DNA of 64,000 nt from Perkinsus olseni (taxonomy: Eukaryota > Perkinsozoa > Perkinsida > Perkinsidae), in the NCBI GenBank assembly GCA_013115135.1, contig JABANP010000131.1, positions 56,963-120,962 on the forward strand, given 5' to 3'. The stretch's first letter is position 1. Every line of letters begins with the position of its first letter. This document shows, piece after piece, positions 21,300-34,042 of this stretch. The position numbers and the translations under genes were made by a program. The notes below the pieces were generated by a model, which saw nothing but the letters and a program-made list of their open reading frames with translations, ran no database searches and was not told the origin of the DNA.

Positions 21300-23892
21300 T
21301 ACCACCCACAACTCACCCGGGAGGCCCAGCCAATTTGATCTTCCGATGAAGCAGATTTCCTAGGTCCTCCGTAACCACCGTAACCAGGAGTGAGGTCCAA
21401 CGACACCAAATGGAGGGTCATAACTGGCACCACGAGGTTCTGCATCGACGAGTCCGCTCGAGCCCTACCTCTGCACGGGTGCCCCATCTCGTCCCTCTAA
21501 CATGAAGGATGCCGGCTGTTGGGGAGCCGCAGGTGGTCGAGGAGGATGTGCTTGTCGGAGAGAGACCATTCACGGCCAAGAACGTGCCCCTGAACGGTTG
21601 ATCTTGACCGATCGGACTTTTATAATGACTGTCACTTTGCGCATTAGATTCGGTAGTGCTACGCTGAGATACATACTTGGACCCCGAACTTGCCCAAGAT
21701 TATCTCAGTCGAGCGTGACGGCACACCACCGTTGGGCTTCAGCCAGCAAGTCCAACACTACAGTGGCTTACGTGAGAGCAGCCGGAGAGTTCTGCGGTGA
21801 GCCGTTCCTGATCGGACCGCCTTGGCGAAGATCGGGCACACCGAACATGTTCTGGGAGAGCGATTGGCCATTCTGAGACATAGCGAGATATTCAGGAAGC
21901 GCATCGCGATGGGGTCTAGACACGTGTAAGATGATCCGCATTGGACCCGACTACGCAGCCATCGATGATTCTCATGCACCAGTGATGGCCCGATGATAGC
22001 CAGGACGAAGAAAGAGCCGATAAATGAAGGAAGAACATGGGCGTAGGTTTCACCACTATTACCGGGAGCTTCTTGCGGGGTTCAGCTCTCCTGACATCGA
22101 CCATCCGATCTTCAATTGAGTGGCCAGTCGGGCAAGCTTCCAGAGTTCTCTGATAGAGTACGCGCAATAATGCATCGCTCCGCTGAGCCTTTAGAGCTCC
22201 ATACATGGACAGCTTCAGCATCCTCGAAGATAACAAAGGCAAAGCCTCTGGACATACCCGCATGGTCGAAAGCTAATTCACAATTCACGATCGCACCGTA
22301 CCTGGGTGAACGACGATGATACGCGAGAACAGCCTTCATGAGAAGACCAAAGCCCTCGACTGTTGAACACTCGTGGTGATTCGTGCATGATAGCTGAGCT
22401 GAACTTGACTATCGTCGACCTCTTTACGGATCAGGTAGCATAGACTGTGGATGAGGAATCGACGTTGCAGACTGAAGTCCTGTTTACGGATGAGCTAGCA
22501 GTAAAACCCGCGGAGCTATGACTGGCGGAATCGGAGCAATCACCAGCAGAGGTTTGATAGGACTGCGTCTCAAGCTTTAAAGTTAATAGGGATAACCAAT
22601 CCAGCAATGGATTCGTCGACAGCGAGTGCCCGCCGTCACTGAGATCTCACTTAGAGAAATAATCGATAACGGCTTGCTCTCCCGTTGCTGGATTCAGGCC
22701 ACCGACGAAAATCTTTGTCTCGGTAACCTAGGCAAAGTTCATACGAAAGGCCGCAGGTTCAATTCCCGTATCCGTACTTCATCAACATCAATGTCCTTGT
22801 TCTTGATCCTATGTTTGTTATTAAAAAGTCTGGTCGAGTCTCCGTTCATCAAAGTAACGAAGCCGAACCCGCGCGAGCGACCGGTGACCTGTGAAACGCC
22901 GCAACGAGAATTCCTTCAAAAGACCATTTGCATTCCACTCAAGTCCTGGTGCAAATGCCTCTACACAGCTCAACAATGGAACGAAGACGCCTTATACGCA
23001 ACATCTTCGTCACGATCGTCCGAACGATAGAATTCCATCAATCCACCCTGGGAGCCGGGCTCCCACCCAGCCACGGCAATCGTTCAGCGTGCCTCACCTT
23101 GTCCATTTTGATTTCAACCTCGATAACAGCATCGCCGAAGTCATTGAAATAATCTTTCAGATCATTCTCTTGTAGACCTTGCGGCAACCCCCCAACAAAT
23201 ACCTAATCATCACCAACTCATACCACGGGCGTCAAGATAACACAGAGCTTCGAAAGGCGGTTGTGCGATGGTCAGCGGAGGACACACTCGCGCTGCATGC
23301 AAACAACAACCACTACGGAGAGCCCCTAAGGAGTACCACGAACGTTCAAAAGGTTAATCTTGCCTGGAACTAAGGTTGATTACCCGCCCCTGATTAAGTT
23401 AGTCTTACCTTTAATTTCCTGACTATAGGGTTCTTATAGGCCGGTCTAGGCATCTTAGGAACTGGGTCACTATACGCTGGCTGAGAACAAGAGCGAATCC
23501 GCGGCGAAGGTCGAAGGGATAGAGGAAGTTACCCCGCGTCCGGGATGAAGCGCCCTATAAAGGCTCAGGTATGGACTGATTCGTGTGATCGGTATCGTGC
23601 GAGACGCACGAAAGGACAACGTAGACAGATATTTTTTCGGACGGCCAGGCTCTCTAGTAATGTATCACGTATGCTTCGTTGAATCAGTTTTGTTGCGCAG
23701 CAAACCTAGACGTAGGATACAATCAGCTGCAACTACCCCGCCCACCTCATCATGGTGATTATCCACGAAAGAGTGAGCGGACGATGACCAACTTGTAGCG
23801 GCAGACGTAGCGCCCGTAGCACATCCTGACACTGTGGAGGCATCGGGCGAGGCATCGGCACCGGCCACTACGGCCTTGTACGATCCTTCCAT
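21300..23892 (-). CDS. hnRNP-like protein with two RRM domains
   Basis: RNA-binding protein of the hnRNP A/B, Musashi or DAZAP type. RRM1: V-F-V-G-G-L-P (RNP2) ends its exon at 23098, intron 22889-23097, then R-S-R-G-F-G-F-V-T-L (RNP1) and N-K-D-I-D-V-D-E. Intron 22728-22777 (50 bases). RRM2: K-I-F-V-G-G-L-N (RNP2), intron 22302-22650, then S-R-G-F-A-F-V-I-F-E (RNP1), intron 22150-22204, then G-H-S-I-E-D-R-M-V-D-V-R-R-A-E-P. All of these junctions keep phase. The tail is Gln/Asn/Pro/Gly-rich with G-Y-G-G-Y-G-G, in exons at about 21.77-21.91 kb and 21.3-21.56 kb whose exact borders I could not fix. The N-terminus is probably the Ala/Ser-rich exon starting M-E-G-S-Y-K at 23892 (donor GTAGTT at 23736). 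Likely role: mRNA processing, stability or translation. Confidence 0.75.
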
Positions 23893-23899
23893 CAACACG

Positions 23900-24700
23900 A
23901 GTGATCACAACTGCAACAACATCGCTGTCGTCGCACCCCCGATATATCAAGTAACTTCATCCAGATTCACCGCGTACCCTAGACATTGAAAAGACTGTAA
24001 CCAAATAACCTCAACCGTTGAAAAGTGAACTCTATCCGTCTTTACTTCTGAGCTTTAGCTTTCTCTATTTCAGTCTTTAATCTCTGCTGGAAGGAATCGT
24101 CCGGGTCCTGAAGAACGACAGATAGCTGAATTGGTGCCCTCTCGCAAAAGCAAGATTACAAGGAACTTTACATGCTAGACAACGACAGCGCATGTAAGAA
24201 ATGGAGCCCTATCAGCTCACGATTATGCAACTATGAAATGGTTATTCGCAGGATTTCGCAGCAGAAAATGTAACCTCGCGCTGGTAGTTGTGAAGCGCTA
24301 TTGCTCGCGAGCTCGTATCATGCCATACATAGTACACGACACAGGGGTATCCAAGACGCAAAAAATTACTGGGGCAGCCTAATCATTTACTAGCAGTCGA
24401 CAATAGAGGAGGAAGGAACCGCGGAAGAAACTTCCCCCTATTTCACAATATGTCTGCATTTGCACTCACCGAGCGACGCGGGCCTTTGTGAGCATGCGGC
24501 CAGGATTTGAAGTGCGGAATTACCTCGCGACTAGGTTACCGGTTTCTGGGAGACCAGAAATCAAACACTCCCTGCTTCTACAAGTTTACACTCGAGTGAG
24601 CAAGTCGATTGATGGATACACACAGAATGAAGCCTCTCCAGCGAAGCGCTTATTGCGATAACGTCCACGCTTCCATCAACGGCGCATACGCAAGGTTGAG
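23900..24700. other. no gene recognised between RRM gene and SEM1
   Basis: Divergence-free spacer on the minus strand. No convincing exon, though a short further exon of SEM1 could lie at 24560-24700. Confidence 0.4.
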
Positions 24701-24708
24701 CATCCTTC

Positions 24709-25151
24709 CTAGCCCAGCAGTACCTCCTCGTCCCAGCCAGCTTCATCCCACTTGGTCTCCCACTGATTAGCATCAGGTGCGGCTCCGCTGAGGTCGGTAG
24801 ATGCTCGGTGGCCACGGATGGTCCAGTCTGAAGCGAAGTGATAGTGACTATCATGATTCATCATGGACGTAGAACACTCCAACGATAGATGCTCAGTCAA
24901 TGATACTAAACGAAATATGGAGGAACGCACGAATAGCTCGCTCAAATACGTCATCATTGCGCGGCGATTAGGTATTCTTAACTTCAGCTTATAAGACATA
25001 ACGGACATGAGTTTTTACTTGGGGACAAGGACGTACTAGAAATAACAGTAATACCTTCTTGCTCGAACTCCTCAAACTCATCCGCCTCGTCGAAACCAGC
25101 GACGGGCTCCTCCGCTGGCTCCTCAGCGGTCTTCTTATTATCAGACGACAT
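24709..25151 (-). CDS. SEM1: SEM1/DSS1, 26S proteasome lid and BRCA2-partner acidic protein
   Basis: SEM1/DSS1 is a tiny, disordered, acidic subunit of the 26S proteasome lid, also found in TREX-2 and in BRCA2 complexes. Exon 1 (25055-25151) starts M-S-S-D-N-K-K and ends with the family block D-E-F-E-E-F-E-Q-E. Intron 24828-25054 (227 bases). Exon 2 opens D-W-T, recreating the hallmark E-x-E-D-W, and continues to the second hallmark W-E-T-K-W-D-E-A-G-W-D-E-E. The chain then either stops at V-L-L-G (24709) or splices at GTACTG (24723) to a further exon carrying the usual final helix; I could not find that exon. The two conserved acidic-tryptophan blocks make the identity firm. Confidence 0.85.
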
Positions 25152-25308
25152 CGGGTGAAACGGCAACTAGTAAGCGAGGGTACGGTAGTGTTCTGAACGA
25201 GATGCTGATGTGCACGAGTGCAAATGGGCCGTTGAGGAAACGCGAGAGAGCAAGACCCGTGATTTTCCCCTTACTATCGTGGAGTAGAGTTTTGTGGCTA
25301 GATTCCCT

Positions 25309-28300
25309 ATGTCCGAGCCTCAGTCAACGATTTCTCCAGAGGCTCAAACCCCTGCTGAACCACAGAATGTAATCAGGGTGCACAAACTTGACATGTTCCG
25401 TATCGTACACGCTGAAGTTGAAGATACCATCGTCAGGTATTGGAGCGGAAAGGAGATGTTCTGAAACTGCAGATCTTCTGCAAGAAGTTCAACAACATCG
25501 GAGAGAAGGCAAAAACAGAGTGGTTCAACAGCGAAGTGAAATCCAGTGTGGACTGTAATAGCGGGGACGTTTCGGATCTACTCGGACAAGTTTCCTTCCG
25601 TTCTTCCATTATTTTTATGCACGAGAAGGACCTAGAGGTTCCTCAGGGAATAATCGGTCATCGGTGGCTACTCTGGGCGAGATACTTAATCGATAAGAAT
25701 CGCGATCCACAGTAGAAGTCGAGATGATGAGCTCCTTCCAAAAGAGTCTTTCGTGAAGTGATAACATCGCCAGCTCGCCCATCGAAACTCGAATGTATAT
25801 TCTTTCACTCTGTGGCGGCGCCTGGCACGTCGGGATGAGCCACATGAAGAGTTTCATCTGGACCAGCGTGGCCAACTTACACGTATAACGATTTTCATAG
25901 GCCATTTTGTGGGAGTTTTCTTGAATGCCGCAGGGCTAATGCACACGAGCGCACAGAAGACGAGTTTGGCTGCAGTTCGTACCAAAATCTAACATTGAAA
26001 CGATTTTCTATGACTTTTAGACGAATTTATACTTGCTGTGCTTCAGATACACTCGATGCCGCCACCAGGAAAAGCACGCTACGTGTTCGTCAAGTTCAAG
26101 AGCGCTGCAGATACTGCTCAGTTTAAAAAAGACGTAATAGGAAATCTGCGCGTCTAGGGCTGCCATGCAGACCTTCCCTTATGCATGACCCGAATCGGGT
26201 GCGTGTTACAGGGAACATGAGCAATTTGCTTTCGGGTCTGACCGAGTGTAAACTTCCGAGGTGCTTCTTGATGACGTTATCACCTCAGATCGCCGGGCTG
26301 AAGTGCAAGGGGGCCGAGCTGGATGTACACGACTTCTATGGAGGAGAGAGGAATAAGAGAAGCCGGAAGGCACGGTCTGAAACAGAGGAGAGAGCCGCAC
26401 TGCGGAAGCAGAGGAGAATGGAGAATATCACGTTGAAGGAGATGCGGGAGAAGGCGAAATACGAGAAGGATAGTATGAAGGGATCGATCCGGGGGTTTTG
26501 GGGTTCTGAAACGTCGATTGGTCGCGCTTATCTGCGGTGGCTCGGAGTTCGGAGTCGTAGTTGAGCTTCTGAATGCATTCAGCGGTTTCACACGCTGCTC
26601 AAATTAAGCCCGTAGAGTTTCCGGCGTGAAGTTGGTGTCAGCCAGGCCCGGCAAGCTATCTGTGGTGTATCAAACGGCGTTTCTCGGTCAGAAAATTCGT
26701 AGTGAGGGCTTGTTGTAGTGTTCACGGTGGATTGGATCTCTGTCGAAACAATCCCAGTCCTGTGATACGCCCTTGATCATCAGTGTGGTAGGACATACTT
26801 CTCACAACTAAGGTCGCGAAACGTTTGAGCGAGTCCTTCGGTACAGCAATCCGCGTTCAGAGACTCTCATCGAGAAGAGCGCACCGCTGTTCACATACTC
26901 CTATGCAGAACAGCTGAGGTTGAAGGAACAGTTTATCATGCATGCTGCCAGGAACTTCACGAGAGAGGTCAGTAGGATTTCGCTCGAAGGCTTTTGCGAG
27001 TAAACTGGTCCAATGTGCGTGAGAGTGTCTAGTGTGCGAAGGAATTCTCGTCTGTCAGATATAGCGCCATTGTTTATAGTGGAAACCGTTAGAATTTGCG
27101 GAGGGTCAAAGGAGAAACCGGCTCAAATTTTTAAAACGCAAACTAAGTCTCACGATAACCCTCGAGATGAAAATTTGAGAAGGCATCGAGTTCTTTATCT
27201 GCGTTTGCCCGGATTCATGGCTTCATAATGGGCTCTCGGCTTCGTGGGTAGCGGAAATGACGTTGGCAATCATAGGCTGTTTGCCAGAAAGTAAGAGGTT
27301 CATACATTCGTTTTGCTCAGGTTAAAGCTCATTGTGATAAGCGGCAGTATTCATTCCCTAACTGGGCCCGGGTAATAAAAAGGGTCAGGGGAGGAAGTGG
27401 ATTAATGCCAGAGTCGGCCAGAGTGGCACCGCTCGAACGGGCCCTCGCTGGACTTGGACAAAACCAAGTCACGCTCGGGCTGGAGATAGGTCGGAATTGA
27501 AGGTTCTGACAGTAGTGTGTTGCGTTAAGATTAGAGACAGAAGATCAGTCTTTGAAGGTCTAATCGTATCCGATCGGACATCGAAAAGTGGAAGTAGTAA
27601 AGTCTGTTGCACCTCCGTAGTGTAGCGTGATGAATAGTGTAATTCTTGAGTGTACACAATAGTCAGATCACTTAGGTTACATTGATCCGTGCTCGTTGGC
27701 AGGTTCATAAGAATAAACCCGGTTGCTCGGTACACGAGATCATTGGGAGCCCCAGAGTCGAATCTAGAAGGTTATCGGAATAAGTGTGAATTTACCATTG
27801 GATACTCTGATTTTGAATGTAATATCGGTTCCAGCCGGGCGGTACTCTCTGAGGCCTACAATATAAATAACCGAGTGATACGTCGATGGGAACCTGTTCA
27901 GTAAACGCTGCCTTCGTCGTGGCATTTCATGGTGGTTATGGTCGCCAAGGCAGAGACTGTACTCCTGTGAGTTCGCGTGTAACTGTCTCAATGTAGTATG
28001 GTCGCGTTCATACCTTGCGGAGTTATGGAACTAGGCCGAGTGCATATGCATCTAGTCAACGCTCGCTCTGTATTGAGAGGTGAGTGAACTTTCCGAAATT
28101 TGAACGGGTTTTCGCGCTAATAAATTCAACATTAACAAGAGCGGCGCTGGGTCCCCCTGGACATCAGTGATTCCCTCACCTTGCTTCAGGCACCAAGCCG
28201 GAGGTTGGTTTCGTACGGAGAGTCGAAGGTCATGAGCTACTGGTTGAATCGGGAGAAGCCCTACCTCATGTAGTAGCGAGAAGCTGTCTCCGAGGCTATA

Positions 28301-31167
28301 TCGAGCGTGGGAAATCTCAACTTGGGAATCAGTGTAATTTCTAGTCTTTTGCGTACTGGAGTGACTGATGGCGTCCTCAATCCAATGGTCAAGCATAACA
28401 TCAGGATCTGCGCATGATTTTGTGATTTCCGCGGAAGACAAGAGCTCTTCCTTTGAGTCAGAGCCCCTAAAGTGAAGTTACCATGGTATCACACCCGTTG
28501 GTATGGCGCCCATTTGAGTTGACTGGGTCGAACTCTTCCTGCGTGTCTTGTTCTACGTGCGTTGCCTAAAGATACCTAAGTGTATGAAGGCGATAGAAGG
28601 GGAGCTACGGAGACTCGTCCTGGATAACTTCGATCAAGTGAAACCGTTTTCGAGGCACCAAAGTAGTACACTAGGGGTCCTGGGACACTGAATTGCTTTT
28701 TGATTGAAGAAGGCCCTATGCGCTGTTTCTAGGGCGACCCTGTGAATGATCAGTCTTCCACTCATGTCTTGCCTCTCAGAGAACGGCACATGGCGCTCAG
28801 TCATGCTTAGATGGTCACCCACGCGCAATCAGATGCTCATGGTTGTTATGTGCTGTGAGCCATGCGAGAAGGCTACTGATATTATAAAGGCGTGGGCTGA
28901 GAGCTCTGGGAATAAGAATCTACCTGTAGTAGAGGGGGAGGGCAGAAGAGGTGGTGCACATTCCTGCTCTGTGAAGTGGGGCGGTCGGGCAGCAACGGTG
29001 TCGTCTGTAACTCATGTATCTCGTGCTTATCATTCTGTGTACGTACTGGGAAATGGAGTATGCAACTCTCATTCCGAGGTATTTCCATGTCTTCGTAATT
29101 TCGTTGTTGCCTAGGTTCTTGAGTTAGCTGTGTGAATGTAAGCTTATTATCCTGTGTTCAATCGCGAAAGGCCGTAGTCCCTCTCGAACGACTAGTAGAA
29201 CCTCTGTGCCCTCGTCATCTAGGCTCCTCATTGCTTGGGTTGCTTCTTAGGTACCGGTAAGCTCGATATTCATGCAGACCAACAACGGAGTTAGCGATGC
29301 ATGCGACATGAAGACGGAAGATCTTCATCATGTAGGAAAATCCGGGCGGAATAAGTCGATGACCGCTTCATGCCTGCGCTCGTTTTGCCAGATTTATGGT
29401 GACACTCGAGTGGTGATGGACATGCTGGGTCTCGAGTTTCCCATTGCAGCCGGCCTCCTTCTTCCAGACTAACGTGGTCATGTGCAAGAAGCTTTATACT
29501 ACTGCGGTAGGTCATGGGGGAATGGAGCGTAGCTGGTACCAAAGTGTGGGCTCTTTCTCGCGTTTGAGAATTTGGAATTTCATTCGCGTATGTCACACCC
29601 GTCAGCGACGAGCGATCATTGTGGTTGCTGGGTTTCCATCTCGTTCAGCGAGGATTGGTGAGTTGGTATAGGTACGACTAGCTCTGACTGGGTCTGCAGA
29701 TGGGGACGGCATGCCTGCGTTGAAGGACTTGGATTCTAGCAAACTACCGGCAGCAGTGGTAGATGTATGCTCCGGAGTGGGAACTATAACCCAGGTGAGA
29801 TTGATTATTACGTGCGCTTCCGCGTTCCTTGGTTCTGATTGACCCAGCGCCTGATGCTTCTCGCGGACCCACGAGTTCATGCCTGAAGACACTGCGATCG
29901 GATCTAGGAGTAATTGTTTCGTGATTTCGGGCTAGGTCCATGCTCTTTGCCTCACCGAGAGGGGGCCTCAGTTCAAGGCTTGAACTTCAAGCGCCTCTTT
30001 TTAGATTACTGCATCTTTCTCTTAGGTTTTCGCCAGCATCCTGGGGCCTAAGCCGGACGGTAAGCCTAGAGTATACGGCCTGGAGCTTGTTGCTGATGCA
30101 GTAGAAGATGCAAAGGCGTCGGCTAAAGCTAATAAGCTGGATAATGCTGTGAAGTTCATTGCTGGTGAGCTGGACGTGGGAATCGAACCCGGAAGCCCGG
30201 GTTGAACTGACGCGTAGGCCCTGCAATATCGTTGCAGAAATACTACACGAAATCTGTGTACTTTCGCTACCCAATTACAGCCACTGTGTCCGCAGGGAGA
30301 GCTGAGGAGACCATCGATGATGTCATCAAGGAAGCATGCTCGGATATACAGGGTGATCAGAAGTTGACGGTCATAGTAGACCCGCCTAGGTCGGGACTGC
30401 ACCCTAATGTAAGCTGCCCGACATCGGCGCTCGAGGGCGCTGATTCCTATGCGTATGTTGCATTCTTTGGTTCTTCTTGCATAGCTTGGAGTGCAGCTCT
30501 CATTAGTAGTCTTCCGACTACCTGTCTACGATTTTTCCGACTCGACCTTTGAGTGACTGAAGTTGAGTCATGTTTCCGCTGGCCCACGCAGGTCCTGCGA
30601 TGCTTGAGGCAGTGCTCGTTTATCACGAGGATCGTCTACGTATCCTGCAATCCGGATACACTGAGCAGAGATGTTGTACAACTTACAAGGTAAGAAGAAT
30701 ACTATCTTGGTGTGTGCATGCGTGCAAATATGAAACCCACCTCCCTTTGTTTGGCAGACCAGAGGCTGATTACACAGCAGCAGAGAGCCGGGAGGGAATG
30801 AAGGAGGAGAGCGGCATACTTGTGCCGAAAGTTATTGTAATATGTAAATCACGTTTGCGTGCTGTTGTCACCATCCCGTGACGTCAGTAGTGGCGCAGGG
30901 GTTGTATTGCATGATTTGTCGGGCCCGTGAATGGCAAAGAGTCAGTACCGCTATTTTCACAAATCTTCTACTCAGATTCCGGTTGACATGTTCCCTCATA
31001 CCTACCACTGTGAGGCGATATTGCTGCTCGACCGCGAGCCACTGGACAGCGTTTTCGATCAAAGCTGGTCTGCATCCCCAACAGCCCCATCGTCATCGCC
31101 TGAGGAATCTTCGGTGCCAGCCGATGCTACGAGCAACCCGCCGAGCACGTTATCGGAGACCGGCTGA
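25309..31167 (+). CDS. tRNA (uracil-5-)-methyltransferase, TRMT2A type with N-terminal RRM
   Basis: Makes m5U54 in tRNA with S-adenosylmethionine. Exons in order: 25309-25432, 25473-25535, 26047-26133 (R-Y-V-F-V-K-F, RRM), 26289-26472, 26861-26967 (S-Y-A-E-Q-L), one ending near 27904 (G-Y-R-N-K-C-E-F-T-I-G), 28780 to about 28950 (N-G-T-W-R-S-V), 29251-29510 (I-Y-G-D-T-R), 29700-29794 (SAM motif V-V-D-V-C-S-G-V-G-T-I), 30026-30164 (V-E-D-A-K-A), 30296-30408 (D-P-P-R-S-G-L-H-P), 30592-30689 (Y-V-S-C-N-P with the catalytic cysteine), 30758-30830 and 30976-31167 (V-D-M-F-P-H-T-Y-H-C-E). The domain order equals that of animal TRMT2A. Exon borders between 27.0 and 28.8 kb are unresolved. A one-base conflict at about 29447 separates L-E-F-P-I-A from P-A-S-F-F-Q-T-N; it could be an error or a lesion. 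Confidence 0.88.
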
Positions 31168-31304
31168 AGGTGAAGAAGGTGATTATTTCTACGTTTCTTG
31201 GACACCCCTGGTTGCGTTGGGTAATGGATCTGTTGGATCTTGTGCGATCGTTTTACACTAAGGGAAATCGGGGTTTGTAGTTATTTTGTTCATGCGCTTG
31301 CGGT

Positions 31305-33625
31305 ATGGGTAATCTCGTGTCGTACGAGGGAGGTTGTTACGAACGTCTAGGAAAGGCTCTGGAGGGCAAAGCAGCAGAGGAGAACGAAGTTGTGGGTGAG
31401 GTAGTAATCCTCGCATTTTTAGTACTGGTCATAACCGATATCAGAATACTTTTGCTATGCTATTGTAGTAGCACTTAGAGGCTATGGCAGTTGATAGACA
31501 CTCGCGTGAACGTGGCGTTGGCCGTGGACTTGGAGAACTGGAAAATTCGTGTCAAAGTGTGTTGGAAAGTACGGACTCCAGACTATGGAGCCAGGTCAGG
31601 CAAAATGGTGCCTGCTAGCAGTCATCATAGCACGAGAGTTGGCCAGAAGCGAAATCTCCCACGGATGACGTGGACTGCTGTTGCGATGTTTGCTGGGCTG
31701 CGAGGAAGGCAGTCGTGTTTGAGCTCTGGGCTTTGTGGTAGGTCACACCAGTGGACGGTGGTGACGTCACTCCGCCCTTTGACCCTACTGTTGTGCAGGG
31801 TGACAGCCTGTGCAAGGATGATGACGAGGCGAGGTAGTGAGGGAAATATTTTAACGAGTCTTAGTGATATTGGTAGTCGAGTTTCGAAGCGCTTTGGATT
31901 TGCGTGGGCAGAAAGGTTGTCATTGCTTGCTCCCGCGTGAAACTACGGGGGTATCAGAATTTGTGGTATCTGGTTCGCTACGGTTGGAACAGTTTTCCGG
32001 GAGACCGAGCCCTAGAAACACTCAGCAGCCGCCGGCTGAGCTGTGGATGGGCGTGTTTCAGAATTCTCGAGGCGCGGGAGAAGGATATCCAGTCTAGAAA
32101 GGTGGACATCAACCAGTTGACAGCTCTAGCCGATTCGGCTGTTAAAAGCGGCGGTACTCCGCGTCCCAAGAGCGGTAGTAACGGTGGAATGAGAATGTCG
32201 TTTCGACGCCTGTTGATCTCCGAGTCGGACACTGAGGCCGTCACTGCGAGCGGCTACAACACCTCAGCTCCATTTTTCGGACCAGCCACGATTCGCGTCG
32301 CCTCAACTGCTGGAAATTCCTGTAGCATTTTCGCCTAGGCTCAATAGAGGATCCAGCGAATATGTAGCTTTCTGTAGTGCGCCTGTGTTCTGTGCTCTTT
32401 CGACTGATTATTGTGGATTGCGCAGCACCCGGGAGGAGTTGCTGGTCCAGGTGGAACTCTGTCGGACTTCTGAAGTACACCGTTGTTGAGGGAGTGCGTC
32501 TGTTGTCGAGAGTGGCAGGGTTTTTCGAGATGAGCGCCGTGATTTGAAATGAGGGACTTTCGCGTCCTTTTAGGACGTGACTCAGTCTCTACTGGGTCTA
32601 GAAGCAATGCCGCGGAAGTCCCGGTGAAGGTTGCAGATGAGAAGCCTTCAAAAGAGCAGCCCCACGGGGAGGCAGAGCTATCATCCGAGAAGGAATCTTC
32701 CGAAGGAGTTGGCAGTACCGTGCGAGAGGAGACGTCTGACAGACTTGACAGCCCATCAAGGAAAGAGGCTCACGAAGCAGTCGACAGTCCAGCGGAGGCG
32801 TCGGCTGAAGAAGTTAAGGGCACACCAGAGAATGAGTCCCCTGGAGGAGTCGGCAACACAGAAGAGGCGTCTCAGCGAACCGATAGCCCAGCGGAGAGTG
32901 GGGCATCTAAAGGCCGTCTAGAAAAGGCGTCGTCCCCACCAGTCGACAGGGTATCTCGGGAAGAGTCGTCCGAACAAGTCCACAACCTTCCAGAGAAGGT
33001 GTCTTCCGACCCAGTCGACAGTCCAGCAGGAAAAGAGTCGAAAACCGAACAATTCGACAAGCCAGTAGAAGAGGAGTTCCACGAAGAAGTGGACAATTCA
33101 GCAGTAGAAGAGTCGGAGCCTGAACAACTCGAAAGGCCCCCCGTGGATAACTCTTCAGAGCAGGTCGAGGTCCCTCCTGTGAAGGAGTCTTCTGAACAGG
33201 TTGAAACCCCTGCAGAAAATGAGTCCCCGGAAGAGCTCGAAAGCCCTCCTAAGAAGGAGTCTCCCGAGCTGGTCGAGAGCCCGCCTGAGAAGGAGTCTTC
33301 TGAGCTAGTCGACAGTCCACCTCGGGAAGACCAAGGCAAGCATCTATCGCAAGAGAAGTCCCCAGAACAGGTTGGCAATGGTGATAAGAAGAGAAGAAAC
33401 TGTTAAGGAGTCGATAATTCAGCCTTGAGTGTTGCGGGTAGCAAGGTCTGCGAGAAAGGCTTCGAGGCTGTTCGCCGAGTTGGTGAAGTTGTGGTAAGGT
33501 GTATTTTTCAGGCTCGCCGCATTGAGGCAATGACAGTTCCCGCCATGTTCCGGAAATCGTCATCGCGCCGCAGAATTGCCATGTTATCGTTATGGAACCC
33601 ATTGTTGTGTAGAGTGAGATCCTAG
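31305..33625 (+). CDS. Met-Gly-starting acidic repeat protein of unknown function
   Basis: Starts M-G-N-L-V-S-Y at 31305, a good N-myristoylation signal (Gly2, Ser6). Exon 1 ends at GTGAGG near 31393; an exon at about 31479-31578 continues in phase (A-M-A-V-D-R-H-S-R). A charged exon near 32058-32338 reads L-E-A-R-E-K-D-I-Q-S-R. Then a long exon (about 32549-33406) is dominated by Glu, Ser, Pro and Lys in degenerate 12-residue repeats such as E-S-P-P-E-K-E-S-S-E-L-V. Further small exons carry G-F-E-A-V-R-R-V-G-E-V-V and end at 33625. The joins in the middle are not resolved, so it might be two genes. A membrane-tethered disordered protein is inferred. It begins 140 bases after TRMT2A ends. 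Confidence 0.5.
33085..33345 (+). repeat. degenerate 36-bp (12-codon) coding repeats
   Basis: Consecutive 12-residue units aligned on S/T-P-P or S/T-P-A followed by a charged E-S-P/S-E-x-V/L block, six or more copies, best preserved between about 33190 and 33320. Confidence 0.7.
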
Positions 33626-34042
33626 GCGGAAATGGCGGGGGGGGGCTGGGTCAGTGGGTTGGGTCGACGCGCCTGCTGATTTGTGCTTGGATTCGAATTG
33701 CGGTTTCTTATTTGGGCACCCATGGGATGGTTACACGCAGTGCACATGTCGTGGTTCGTCAGGACGCTGGATAGTTACCCAACGTTCGTCCCAAACCATT
33801 AGTGAGCGATGTCGATCCCTTCACCGCTTGTGAAGAGCCTTAGTCACTGTACCGCTCCGAGTTCAATGTTGTATGGGGGGGGTGCCCTCTGATCTACGGA
33901 ACGGTCTAGCCGATGCTACAAGGATAAATGTTATGGTTCTATGCTTCCGGTATTGAAAGAGATCGATACAGCCGGCTCGGGGCCTCGGAATGACACCTAG
34001 AAGGAATGCTGATCTCCTTGGCGACTTCAGTTTTCTCGGTGA

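Noticed and set aside
32872..33378. 168-codon serine/glycine-rich minus-strand frame
   Set aside because: Antisense of the acidic repeat protein. Repeats of period 36 keep both strands open.
33631..33640. G10 run (and G8 runs at about 33876 and 54139) as biological signal
   Set aside because: Homopolymers of this kind are prone to assembly error. No structure around them supports more.
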